The notes below the pieces were generated by a model. That model was not told the origin of the DNA. It searched no databases and saw only the letters and a program-made list of their open reading frames with translations. The translations under genes and the position numbers were made by a program. A stretch of 64,000 nt of DNA from an uncultured Saprospiraceae bacterium. Lineage in GTDB: Bacteria > Bacteroidota > Bacteroidia > Chitinophagales > Saprospiraceae. This document shows, piece after piece, positions 24,993 to 33,441 of this stretch. The stretch lies in the NCBI GenBank assembly GCA_937959275.1, contig CALGLU010000008.1:29786-93785 (forward strand), in the 5' to 3' direction. Positions within the stretch are counted from its first letter, which is position 1; the number at the start of each line of letters is the position of its first letter.

Positions 24993-25078
24993 AGGTGCAG
25001 CGCACCGTCCTGTCTATAGATGATGCAAAGCATCATCATTGTCACCATGTAGGATTGAGGTGCAGCGCACCGTCCTGT
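24993..25078 (+). repeat. REP-pair block, right copy
   Basis: Second copy of the 23821-23905 block: two GGTGCAGCGCACC hairpins around GATGATGCAAAGCATCATC. It closes the repeat region 52 bp before the S9 peptidase stop codon. Confidence 0.8.
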
Positions 25079-25129
25079 TCTTGTGCAGTTCTTGGACATA
25101 GTGCTGAGTAATTATATTAACATTGAATA

Positions 25130-27574
25130 TTAAGGCTTCAATTCGCTTTTGCTCTCTTTCCCTTTATTCTTTACATAAGTTTCTAACCATTGATCCTGCT
25201 CCCATAGCAAATGAAGGATAGACTCTCGGGCAGCATAGCCATGGCTCTCTTTTGGAAACATCACTAAACGCACAGTCGCACCTAAGCCCTTGAGGGCATT
25301 GAAGTAGCGCTCAGATTGCATGGGATAAGTACCACTATTATTGTCAGCTTCTCCATGAGTTAATAATAAAGGCGTCTTCATTTTATCAGCATGCATAAAG
25401 GGAGACATCCCATAATAGATCTCGGGAGCTTCCCAATAATTGCGCTGCTCTGATTGAAAACCAAAGGGCGTAAGGGTTCGATTATAGGCACCTGATCTTG
25501 CAATACCCGCAGCGAATAAATTAGAATGTGACAACAAATTAGCTGTCATAAAAGCGCCATAAGAATGGCCACCAACAGCCACGCGGTCCCGATCAATATA
25601 GCCCATCTCATCTACAGCATCAATCGCCGCTTTGGCATTACCGACGAGCTGCTCACGAAAACTATCGTTAGGCTCTTCTTCTCCTTCACCTACGATCGGG
25701 AAGGCAGCATCATCTAGCACAGCATACCCACGCATCACCCAAAACACTGGTGAGCCGTAGTATGGATATGTAAATTCGTGTGGAGAAGAACTCACTTGAG
25801 AAGCACTACTTTTATCTTTAAATTCTCGAGGATATGCCCACATAAACATCGGCAGCTTTTCTTTTTTGCTTTTATCATAGTTCGGAGGTAAATATAAAGT
25901 TGCTGATAAGTCTAATCCATCATCTCTTTTGTAATGAATCACTTCTTTATGTACATCTTGAATCGCCTTAAATGGATTTTCAAAATGTGTGATTTGTTTG
26001 AGCGAGCTCGTTTTTACATTGCGAATGAAGTAATTCGGATAGTCCGTTTTAGATTCAATGCGAGTTAGAACTTTTCCAGACTTCATGTCTAATGCAAAGG
26101 CCAACTCTTCTAAGGTGGATATGCCGTCCGCTTGATATAATCTTTGCGAGTCTCCTGTTTTAATATTATACTCATCTACAAATGGCTTTATCCCATCTTC
26201 CGTATAGCCATCGCCTAACAAGTATAAACTGTTGCCATCTCTGTGTAAGATGTCCATACCCATATCATTTTCATGAGTGACAAATGAGCCTGGGTCTGCA
26301 TAACGATCTTGATAATTACGATCTATAATGAGGCGAGGTGTTTCAGTCCCTGTGCTTGGATTAAATATATATGATTTTGTATTTCTTGTATTCCACCAAT
26401 AATCAGAAGCAATTGCCAATTCATCATCACACCAATTGATACCTCTAAACCGATTCTTTGTATTTAATAAAAACCGTTTTTCGCCAGTGAATGGTGCATC
26501 TTGTTCATAAACAGCATCTCTGAATTCGGCCTCCTGATTTGCATCTCCACCATCCAATGCTTCTGCCCAATACAACGTGGATGATCTATCTGCTCGCCAT
26601 CTCAGGCTGCGAGGGCCAGTCCTCGTTGACATAAATCCTTGAGGAATATCTTCTATAAGTGGCACTTCGAGCATAACTTTGACAAGGTCGCCATTCATAG
26701 TATACACGGTACTCGTAGATGGAAATCGTCTATAAGGTACAAGATAAGAATACGGCTTATTGACCGTTGTCACGAGGACATGTGCGCCATCAGGAGAAAT
26801 AGAGACACCAGAATAGATTGCTGCCTGCTTCCACTTAGTCATGGCTCCAGTTAGATTGACTTTTTGTAGTTCTGCAGTGGTCAAATTATCAAAGTTGATC
26901 TCGTCTGTTTTATTTTTAAGTAGATCCTGGTAGGTTCTGTTTTGAGCTTTTTTCCCATCATTAGATGAGATAGTAGGACCAGAAGGTAATGCGTCTTTGG
27001 AGTTTTTAATGTCTGACCGATTCTCTGGTAAGGTTTTTAAAAGTAACTCCTCGCTTGATGTTAACCAGTAAAATGGTCTGCCCATGTTTGCATTTAAAAT
27101 CGGCTCTGTCAACTTATGCAATTGATGAGAATACATGTCGACAATCCACAACTCCACGCCTGCGGCGACTGTATTGGTAAATGCCATTTTATGTTCATCA
27201 GGAGACATTGTAAAATTCGAAAGACGAGCTTCTGCGGGTAAGCCTTCGATCTCAGTTTCTTTTCCTGATTCAATATCAAATAATGTTGCCTTGTAATAAT
27301 ATCGCTGCCTACTTGAGATATTTGTTTTGGGATTAATCCGTAATCCAGCTAATCGCAATTCTGGTTCAGATAACTCTTCAATAGACTTATAAGATTTGCG
27401 ATAGATTAAAACACCTTTGGTTCCTTCTGAGTTGATACGTAAAAAAGGTGGGAGTGGTGCATCTGCTAAATCGAGTATGGCCTTGTCAGGAGTCTGATAA
27501 CCCATATCGATTTGAGCTTTTAAATGTGTTGTTAAAAATGTAAAAACAAATAGAGAGAACAGCAGTCGTTTCAT
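25130..27574 (-). CDS. Secreted S9 family prolyl-oligopeptidase-type peptidase
   Basis: An 814-residue exported serine peptidase. ATG 27574 gives a normal signal peptide (MKRLLFSLFVFTFLTTHLKA); a longer frame upstream adds an atypical extension. A beta-propeller-like N-terminal two thirds is followed by an alpha/beta-hydrolase domain with the triad Ser671 (GGHSYGAFM), Asp744 (HGEADNNSG) and His778 (KESHGYAA). The GHSYG nucleophile elbow and domain order fit the S9 glutamyl-endopeptidase/DPP group, which trims oligopeptides in the periplasm. The substrate is not determinable. It stands alone between two repeat-rich regions, and its upstream side carries the 141-bp tandem repeats, so its promoter must be within about 80 bp of the start. 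Confidence 0.92.
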   Translation of the reverse strand: MKRLLFSLFVFTFLTTHLKAQIDMGYQTPDKAILDLADAPLPPFLRINSEGTKGVLIYRKSYKSIEELSEPELRLAGLRINPKTNISSRQRYYYKATLFDIESGKETEIEGLPAEARLSNFTMSPDEHKMAFTNTVAAGVELWIVDMYSHQLHKLTEPILNANMGRPFYWLTSSEELLLKTLPENRSDIKNSKDALPSGPTISSNDGKKAQNRTYQDLLKNKTDEINFDNLTTAELQKVNLTGAMTKWKQAAIYSGVSISPDGAHVLVTTVNKPYSYLVPYRRFPSTSTVYTMNGDLVKVMLEVPLIEDIPQGFMSTRTGPRSLRWRADRSSTLYWAEALDGGDANQEAEFRDAVYEQDAPFTGEKRFLLNTKNRFRGINWCDDELAIASDYWWNTRNTKSYIFNPSTGTETPRLIIDRNYQDRYADPGSFVTHENDMGMDILHRDGNSLYLLGDGYTEDGIKPFVDEYNIKTGDSQRLYQADGISTLEELAFALDMKSGKVLTRIESKTDYPNYFIRNVKTSSLKQITHFENPFKAIQDVHKEVIHYKRDDGLDLSATLYLPPNYDKSKKEKLPMFMWAYPREFKDKSSASQVSSSPHEFTYPYYGSPVFWVMRGYAVLDDAAFPIVGEGEEEPNDSFREQLVGNAKAAIDAVDEMGYIDRDRVAVGGHSYGAFMTANLLSHSNLFAAGIARSGAYNRTLTPFGFQSEQRNYWEAPEIYYGMSPFMHADKMKTPLLLTHGEADNNSGTYPMQSERYFNALKGLGATVRLVMFPKESHGYAARESILHLLWEQDQWLETYVKNKGKESKSELKP

Positions 27575-27657
27575 GAAAAGAGGTTTGTTGTGTACAATAA
27601 ATATAAGAATTTGAAAATAGATGGCTAAAACTAGCATAGGATAGTGTCTTTTCTAAA

Positions 27658-28120
27658 AAGAAACCCAAGCCGCTGTTGGTCTCTGAACCAACGGCATTGA
27701 CCACTGTCATCATTCTATGGACTATCGACAATTGACTATCGACTTACAAAAGAACTCATTGGATCAGAGTCCAACGAGGCATTTTTTGTATAATTCAAAA
27801 AGAACCCAAGCCGCTGTTGGTCTCCGAACCAACGGCATTGACCACTGTCATCATTCTATGAACTATCGACAATTGACTATCGACTTACAAAAGAACTCAT
27901 TGGATCGGAGTCCAACGAGGGCATGTTTTTATAATTTAAAAAGAACCCAAACCGCTGTTGGTCTCTGAACCAACGGCATTGTCCACTGTCATCATTCTAT
28001 GGACTATCGACAATTGACTATCGACTTACAAAAGAACTCATTGGATCGGAGTCCAACGAGGGCATCTTTTGTATAATTCAAAAAGAACCCAAGCCGCTGT
28101 TGGTCTCCGAACCAACGGCA
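27658..28120. repeat. 141-bp REPIN-like tandem repeats (3 full, 1 partial)
   Basis: Three units of 141-142 bp (anchor CCC at 27664, 27805, 27946, with a truncated fourth at 28088). Each unit holds two short hairpins in opposite orientation: GTTGGT-CTCYGA-ACCAAC (27675-27692, 27816-27833, 27957-27974, 28099-28116) and TTGGA-TCRGAG-TCCAA (27759-27774, 27900-27915, 28041-28056). The two hairpins are inverted relatives of each other, so a unit has a REPIN-like layout. Between them is GACTATCGACAATTGACTAT, with an internal direct repeat of GACTATCGAC. Open frames here merely translate the repeat. Confidence 0.85.
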
Positions 28121-28345
28121 TTGTACCCTATTAAATCTCATTGGATATCCGAATGGTTTGATAATCTTAAAATGCTTATCTGAAAAAGTAAACTCTGTAA
28201 GCTTTCTGAAACAACACTTTTGAGATAGATCTCCATTGTCTACATTTGTAGTGCTACTATCAATTGTCTGTAGAGTGATTTTAACAGTTCTAATGCAGAA
28301 TGTTCGCATCTTTGATATGCAGTTTAAAGGTGTTAATTATTAAAG

Positions 28346-28376
28346 AGGTCATTCAAGATATTGAGTGACCTTTTTT
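28346..28376 (+). terminator. Intrinsic terminator, tandem unit 1
   Basis: AGGTCATTCAA pairs with TTGAGTGACCT (one G-U), tetraloop-sized loop, then six T. Confidence 0.65.
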
Positions 28377-28607
28377 CATACCCCATTCTGAAGACATATA
28401 GTTTTACCCAACATAGTTTGTAAGCCTAAGCCTAAATATGCTCAAGATCCCTGTGAGAGATGCTAAGTTTTGAATAAGATGGAAGTCTAAATATGGGATG
28501 TCTCCTTTTTGTAGTGGTGGTATCATTTGTCTGTAGACTGAATTTAACAGTTCTAATTCAAAATCAATGCATCTTTACATCGCAGTTAAAGGTGTTAATT
28601 ATTAATG

Positions 28608-28638
28608 AGGTCATTCAAGAAATTGAATGGCCTTTTTT
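28608..28638 (+). terminator. Intrinsic terminator, tandem unit 2
   Basis: AGGTCATTCAA pairs with TTGAATGGCCT (one G-U at a different position from unit 1), then a T-run. Confidence 0.65.
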
Positions 28639-28872
28639 CATTCACCATTTTAAGAACATGCAGGTTTACTCAACATGGCTTTTGTAAGCAAAACCTAGAA
28701 ATGCTTATCGGTTCCAGTGACAAATGGAGATTTATTGAATGATATGAAAGTATGCATGTTGACTGTCTACATTTTGTAGTGTTGCTATCAATTGTCTGTA
28801 GACTGATTTTAACAGTTCTAAGTTTAAATCAATACATCTTTGTTATGCAGTTAAAGGTGTTAATTATTAAAG

Positions 28873-28903
28873 AGGTCATTCAAGAAATTGGGTGGCCTTT
28901 TTT
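28873..28903 (+). terminator. Intrinsic terminator, tandem unit 3
   Basis: AGGTCATTCAA pairs with TTGGGTGGCCT through three G-U pairs, then a T-run. The 5' arm is identical in all three units, while the 3' arm varies only in ways that keep pairing. Confidence 0.65.
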
Positions 28904-28945
28904 AATTGGATGTCTTCCCACGTGTTTTATGGCTCTGATGTCAAG

Positions 28946-29887
28946 TTATCTTTTTAGGTGATTATGTATCTCTGACATGGTTTCCCAGAAATCTGCTTTC
29001 ATATCTTCCACCTCAATAGAGGTATATGCTTCAATATACCGTTTTGTGTTTTCTGGAGGCGTGGTGAATGTTTCTTTGACAGCCAAGTGGGGATGGATGA
29101 GCGCTTCTATGATTGCTAAATCCCACATGATCCATTGTTCTTTTTGAGGATCCTCATTGGTCCACCAGCGGTCGAAAGTCTCCCAACGATTTATCATGTA
29201 GTTAGCGAGATCATTCTTATCGGTTAGATAGAGGTCTACCTCATTTTTATCAAATACCAGATGTTGACAGGTCGTAGCTGTCATTACATTAAAGTCTAGC
29301 CCTTCTGTATCGAGGAGCACGTCGACAGCTATCGTATCATTGCCTGAATTGAATTCTTTTTTGTCATATGTGTTCGTTTCTACATCATGCCAAAAGCCTA
29401 TGTAGTGAACAGAGAGCCTGGGTATGATACTTGGTTCTTGGATAATGGCTGAAGCGACATTTGTGCATGAACCTAAAATGGCGATATGCAAGGTTTCAGC
29501 ATCATTCAGTTGCTGAGCTTGTTCAATAATAAATTGTGAAGCTTGAGATGGAGCTGGTAGATTGGCAGCTGACATTGCATAATTACTACCAATGGGCAAG
29601 GGAATATGAGGACGATCCATCATTCGAATAATATCACGGTTCATGGCTTGACTTTCAAGAACTGATGTGTCTGAGGCCAAAGGGGATGTATGGAATTGTG
29701 CAGAAGTAATGCCTATGAGATTGATAGAAGGCTCAGCAATGGCTCTCACGATCGCATATAAGTCATCAACTTCATTTGCAGTGTCTGCATCTATGATTAA
29801 TTTTAATCGAGTGTCTGTTGGGGTAGGAGAGGAACAGCTTAAGCTGCATATAACAAAGCCGAAAATTAGAAAGAGATATTTATTCAC
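28946..29887 (-). CDS. Nucleoside hydrolase-like lipoprotein
   Basis: A 313-residue protein of the inosine-uridine nucleoside hydrolase family, which cleaves the N-glycosidic bond of nucleosides. The calcium-binding Asp cluster is recognisable as IIDADTANEVDDLYAI (about 30-45); the canonical DTD(P)xxDD is slightly altered. The N-terminus FVICSLSCSS has a lipobox, so the protein is probably membrane-anchored and periplasmic. The start is GTG at 29887; no ATG gives an intact leader. A consensus promoter sits so close upstream that the mRNA may be leaderless. A role in nucleoside scavenging is inferred. It is a single-gene unit. Confidence 0.85.
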   Translation of the reverse strand: MNKYLFLIFGFVICSLSCSSPTPTDTRLKLIIDADTANEVDDLYAIVRAIAEPSINLIGITSAQFHTSPLASDTSVLESQAMNRDIIRMMDRPHIPLPIGSNYAMSAANLPAPSQASQFIIEQAQQLNDAETLHIAILGSCTNVASAIIQEPSIIPRLSVHYIGFWHDVETNTYDKKEFNSGNDTIAVDVLLDTEGLDFNVMTATTCQHLVFDKNEVDLYLTDKNDLANYMINRWETFDRWWTNEDPQKEQWIMWDLAIIEALIHPHLAVKETFTTPPENTKRYIEAYTSIEVEDMKADFWETMSEIHNHLKR

Positions 29888-29891
29888 AGTG

Positions 29892-29922
29892 CAAATATAA
29901 GAGAGTCAAACTAGTGTCTCAA
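29892..29922 (-). promoter_or_regulatory. Consensus Bacteroidota promoter of the nucleoside hydrolase gene
   Basis: On the minus strand, TTG (29920-29922), 20 bp, then TATATTTG (29892-29899): a full match in sequence and spacing to the -33/-7 consensus. Only 4 bp separate the -7 box from the GTG start, so transcription would begin at or very near the start codon. Confidence 0.55.
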
Positions 29923-29989
29923 GCACTAAATAAATGGCCGGAAAATAACAATTTAATATGGCTAGATATTTAGTTCTTGAGGCACTAAC
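29910..29989. repeat. 80-bp inverted-repeat element
   Basis: Imperfect 20-bp inverted repeats (ACTAGTGTCTCAAGCACTAA at 29910-29929 and TTAGTTCTTGAGGCACTAAC at 29970-29989, 16 of 20 matching) enclose 40 bp of AT-rich sequence. The left arm supplies the -33 TTG of the nucleoside hydrolase promoter. Confidence 0.45.
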
Positions 29990-29993
29990 CATA

Positions 29994-30030
29994 ATAAAAA
30001 GAGGTCTGCATGAATTAACATACAGACCTC
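29994..30030 (-). terminator. Intrinsic terminator of the uppS-bamA-ompH cluster
   Basis: On the minus strand GAGGTCTG pairs with CAGACCTC (30001-30030) and is followed by TTTTTATTAT. It lies 22 bp after the ompH stop. Confidence 0.8.
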
Positions 30031-30052
30031 GTTTATTTTAAAAGGATGTGGC

Positions 30053-30577
30053 TTACATGCCTAACCTACTTTTTACTTCATTCATAAGATCTTCTGATTC
30101 ATCAACAAACAACAGACCTCCTGTGCTCGTGTCAAAAATCATAGTATAGCCTTTTTCCTTACCTACTTGATCTACAATGTTTTTGACTTTTTCTAGAATT
30201 GGGGATAACAACTCTTCTCTTTTCTGAGCAATCTTATTGCTGACTTCAACTTCGTAGTCTTGAATTTTCTTTTGCTCTGCAGCTAGTTCAGATTCTTTCT
30301 GTTGGACTTGAACTGGAGAAAATTCGCCGCTTTGGGCTTCTTGAGCATATTTTTGATATTTCTGCTCAAATGTTTTTACCATCTCCTCACCTTTGGTGAC
30401 CATCTGTTTTTGAAATGTTACAATTTCTGCATCAGCTGCTTTGACTTCCGTCAATTCTGCTAAGAGTTGTGCTGAATTCAAATAGCCAAATTTTTGCGCT
30501 GACATTGAACAGATCGCAAATAAGCTAAGTAGTAGTGATATTCCGAGATTCTTTTTAAAATTCATGTTATTTGTCAT
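30053..30577 (-). CDS. OmpH/Skp family periplasmic chaperone
   Basis: A 174-residue exported protein of the OmpH (Skp) family. A signal peptide (about 1-28, ending CSMSAQ) is followed by FGYLNSAQLL, the usual first strand of mature Skp/OmpH. A long coiled coil (about 45-135, rich in E/Q/K) forms the tentacles, and a C-terminal strand pair includes YTMIFDTSTGGLLFVDES. Skp-like chaperones hold unfolded outer-membrane proteins for the BAM complex. It follows bamA on the same strand with a 112-bp gap, the usual Bacteroidota order, and ends at a clear terminator. A TACATTTG box (30592-30599) may give it its own promoter. ATG 30577 is used; ATG 30565 is also possible. Confidence 0.92.
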   Translation of the reverse strand: MTNNMNFKKNLGISLLLSLFAICSMSAQKFGYLNSAQLLAELTEVKAADAEIVTFQKQMVTKGEEMVKTFEQKYQKYAQEAQSGEFSPVQVQQKESELAAEQKKIQDYEVEVSNKIAQKREELLSPILEKVKNIVDQVGKEKGYTMIFDTSTGGLLFVDESEDLMNEVKSRLGM

Positions 30578-30591
30578 TTACTATTGAGACG

Positions 30592-30599
30592 CAAATGTA
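30592..30599 (-). promoter_or_regulatory. Possible internal promoter (-7 box) for ompH
   Basis: Minus-strand TACATTTG matches TAnnTTTG and lies 14 bp before the ompH ATG. No clear TTG is seen 19-21 bp further upstream. Confidence 0.35.
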
Positions 30600-30689
30600 G
30601 CTTTATTGAATCCAATCATTTACTTTTTAACGAAAGATTAGTACAATTTGGACCTTGATTATAAGAAAATGTTGTCGAAATGGGCGTGC

Positions 30690-33320
30690 TTAATCTGGTT
30701 CGAAGCCTAAGACAATGCTAAACTTGCCAAAGCCTGGAAAATTTGGAGCATTTGGATCCTTGTCAATCCCAAAACCATAATCAAAGCCCAGTAGGCCAAA
30801 CATAGGTAAGAAGACTCTAACTCCACCACCAACACTTCGTTGGAGGTCAAAAGGGTTGTAATCATTAAACCGATCCCAAACATTACCTCCTTGTGCAAAT
30901 ACCAAGGCATAAATAGTGGATGACGGATTCAAACTCAATGGATATCTCAATTCGACTGTAAACTTATTAAAGATTGTACCTCCATCAAGTCTGACATTAT
31001 TATTTGACCCTGAACCATTTCCATCAAATTCGTTTGTTTCATATCCTCGGGCAGCTATAATAGTCGAACCTGTAATTCCTGTATTTTGATTGGACAAGCC
31101 ATCTCCTCCATATACAAATCGCTCAAAGGGCACAATGCCTATGTCGTCATTATATGAGCCAAGGAATCCCATTTTGGATGATGCAGCCATGACCAACTTA
31201 TCTGTAAAGTTGAAATACCATTCAGTATCAAATCTCCACTTGTGGTATTCAAGGAATAAGAATTTGTTAGAATCTTCAATTTGCTTGATAAACGAAGCCT
31301 CACTCGTCGGATCATCAAGACCTCCATCTGATAACTGATTTCTTACACCTCTTCCCAGATTCTCTTGAAAAATGGCTTCTGCTCTTTCTGCATCAGACAA
31401 AATCCAAAAATTATCAGACCTAAATAAGGAATATGGTGGTGTCACTTGCATGGATAAGGATATGCTTGACCCTCTTCTCGGATATAATTGATTATCAATA
31501 CTTCTACGACTAAAGGTCTGGTTGATGTTGAAATTTCTAAAACTACCTTGATTGATACCAATACCAGCCTCAAAGTCATCCAATTTGATCCGCTCTAAAT
31601 TTAATACAGTATTAGAAACGAAGAAATCATCCGGCCATTTGATCTGTGAGCCGAGGCCGATAAAGAACCTTGAGATGCCTAACTTACCAGCATTGAATGT
31701 AGATTGATCATAAGTCGAGGCAGCAAATCCAAGAGTGAAACTCCGCGGACGCTCTCCACCCAACCAAGGCTCTGTAAACGAAGCGTTGTATGATCTAAAG
31801 AATCGACTATTTGATTGGAGTCTTACCGATACTCGCTGGCCATCTCCTTGTGGTAAAGGATTCCACGTGCTGCGATCTCTAATGTTTTGAATAGAAAAAT
31901 TATTAAAGGTAACACCAAGTGTACCTATCAATCCACTAAATCCTCCATAACCAGCAGATAACTCTAATTGATCAGACGGTGTCTCTTCGACAGTATAGAC
32001 GATATCAACTGTCCCTCTTTGTGGATTAACAGGTGTCTGTATGTCAAGGCTTTCTGGATTAAAGTATCCAAGATTGATTAATTGACGCTGTGATCGAATG
32101 ATATCAGATCGACTAAATTTTTCTCCTGGTTTTGTTCTTAATTCTCTTCGAATCACATGCTCATTTGTTCTGTCATTCCCTTTGATAATCACATTGTCTA
32201 TGGATGCTTGTGAGCCTTCAGATATTCTCATTTCTATATCAATAGAATCTCTGAAAATAGATGTTTCTACTGGCTTCACGTCAAAAAATAGATATCCTTG
32301 GTCAAGGTATAAAGAAGAAATATCTCTACCATCGTCTTGACTAAAGCTCAATCTTTTTTGCAAGAGCTCTTCATTATATATCTCACCTTTTACAATGCCT
32401 AAGACTGCATCTAACTGATCGTCTGAATAAATGGTATTTCCTTTCCAAATGATGTTTCGATAGTAATATTGATTGCCCTCATCTAAGGTCAAAGCCATCA
32501 TCACTTTTCCTTCATCATTTCTCCATATCGAATCATTTGCAATAACAGCATCTCTAAATCCAAGCTTATTATAATGTGCTATAATTTTATTCTTATCCTC
32601 CTTAAAATCTTCAGCGATGAACTTTGATTTTTTTAGAAATGTTCCTTTCCGCTTAGTGCCTTTCATCAGTTTGCGAAGCTTCTTTTCCTTCACATTGGTA
32701 TTCCCTTTAAAGGCAATATCTTCAATTTTAACTCGATCATTTTTGTTGACTTTAAACAGGAGCTTTACAGCATTTGCTTTTTTATCATCAACTACTTCTT
32801 GAATCACGACATCGGCATCTAAGAATCCCTTTTCTATATAATGTTCTTCAATTTTTGTTTTGGCAAGTTCTTTTTTGTTGATCGTAATAATGCTTCCTTT
32901 GGTAATAATACCATCCACGATTTCACCTAAATCTTCAAATTTGGTTTTCTTAATACCAGAAAAGGAATAACTAGACATGGCTGGACTCTCAATCAAGCGA
33001 ATCTTTAAGAAGACAACATCAGCAACTATACTATCTTGTAGGATTTCGACATTTTTAAACAATCCGAGTCGATACAGACCCTTAAGACCAAGACTAATTT
33101 GTTCACTAGGCAGCGTAATTTTTTTGCCTTCTCGCATTTTTGCGATTGATTTAATCGCATTTATATCCCTACTACCAGCTCCTTCTACGACGACAGCGCC
33201 AATTTCATAAACCTTTGGCTCTTGATTGTAATCAAAGAAAAGATCTTCTTGAGCACTCAATTGCGGGATTATAGCCGTTATGAAGCTACAAAGACAAACT
33301 ATTTTAACAAATTGGTACAT
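30690..33320 (-). CDS. bamA: Outer-membrane assembly factor BamA
   Basis: An 876-residue BamA/Omp85 protein, the barrel that inserts beta-barrel proteins into the outer membrane. A signal peptide (about 1-23) is followed by five POTRA-like repeats (about 35-450), e.g. AVVVEGAGSRDINAIKSI and DNVIIKGNDRTNEHVIRREL, then the 16-strand barrel with the GFAAST and VRLQSNSRFF strands and the C-terminal FGKFSIVLGFEPD. The length is normal for Bacteroidota BamA. It lies between uppS and ompH on the same strand, the conserved envelope order in this phylum. A TATGTTTG box (33357-33364) lies 37 bp before the ATG. Essential function expected. Confidence 0.95.
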   Translation of the reverse strand: MYQFVKIVCLCSFITAIIPQLSAQEDLFFDYNQEPKVYEIGAVVVEGAGSRDINAIKSIAKMREGKKITLPSEQISLGLKGLYRLGLFKNVEILQDSIVADVVFLKIRLIESPAMSSYSFSGIKKTKFEDLGEIVDGIITKGSIITINKKELAKTKIEEHYIEKGFLDADVVIQEVVDDKKANAVKLLFKVNKNDRVKIEDIAFKGNTNVKEKKLRKLMKGTKRKGTFLKKSKFIAEDFKEDKNKIIAHYNKLGFRDAVIANDSIWRNDEGKVMMALTLDEGNQYYYRNIIWKGNTIYSDDQLDAVLGIVKGEIYNEELLQKRLSFSQDDGRDISSLYLDQGYLFFDVKPVETSIFRDSIDIEMRISEGSQASIDNVIIKGNDRTNEHVIRRELRTKPGEKFSRSDIIRSQRQLINLGYFNPESLDIQTPVNPQRGTVDIVYTVEETPSDQLELSAGYGGFSGLIGTLGVTFNNFSIQNIRDRSTWNPLPQGDGQRVSVRLQSNSRFFRSYNASFTEPWLGGERPRSFTLGFAASTYDQSTFNAGKLGISRFFIGLGSQIKWPDDFFVSNTVLNLERIKLDDFEAGIGINQGSFRNFNINQTFSRRSIDNQLYPRRGSSISLSMQVTPPYSLFRSDNFWILSDAERAEAIFQENLGRGVRNQLSDGGLDDPTSEASFIKQIEDSNKFLFLEYHKWRFDTEWYFNFTDKLVMAASSKMGFLGSYNDDIGIVPFERFVYGGDGLSNQNTGITGSTIIAARGYETNEFDGNGSGSNNNVRLDGGTIFNKFTVELRYPLSLNPSSTIYALVFAQGGNVWDRFNDYNPFDLQRSVGGGVRVFLPMFGLLGFDYGFGIDKDPNAPNFPGFGKFSIVLGFEPD

Positions 33321-33356
33321 GAGATAAATCTTTAAAGATCAGCCGTTTCCAAAACG

Positions 33357-33364
33357 CAAACATA
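33357..33364 (-). promoter_or_regulatory. Possible bamA promoter (-7 box)
   Basis: Minus-strand TATGTTTG is an exact TAnnTTTG match 37 bp before the ATG. A clear TTG at the expected -33 position is not seen. Confidence 0.4.
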
Positions 33365-33441
33365 AGTTTATCGCTGCGGCTATTCTATTTTTTAACGAAG
33401 CTTTAACCCCGATTTTTTTGGTGTTTGAGATCAACATTCAT

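Larger units (their letters stand above)
28226..28905 (+). repeat. Three tandem ~265-bp units, each ending in a terminator
   Basis: Three diverged copies with conserved cores at about 28226-28378, 28488-28640 and 28757-28905. Each has a TTTGTAGTG...TCTGTAGA segment, TTTAACAGTTCTAA, exactly 13 bp, CATCTTT, then GCAGTTAAAGGTGTTAATTATTAA and a hairpin with a T-run. Period is 262 and 265 bp measured at the hairpins. No credible protein frame is shared by the copies. They lie between two minus-strand genes, so the plus-strand terminators belong to no annotated gene. Confidence 0.8.

Noticed and set aside
24593..25005. Two overlapping minus-strand open frames reading SIYPEHHHV repeats
   Set aside because: They only translate the REP-like tandem array; the periodicity is at DNA level and there is no conserved start.
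27717..28309. Plus- and minus-strand frames of 80-100 codons
   Set aside because: They lie within the 141-bp tandem repeats, repeat the same peptide, and appear on both strands.
28493..28961. Plus-strand frames of 64 and 69 codons with similar hydrophobic starts
   Set aside because: The similarity comes from the tandem 265-bp units; the first unit does not keep the frame and the conserved part is the hairpin, not the codons.
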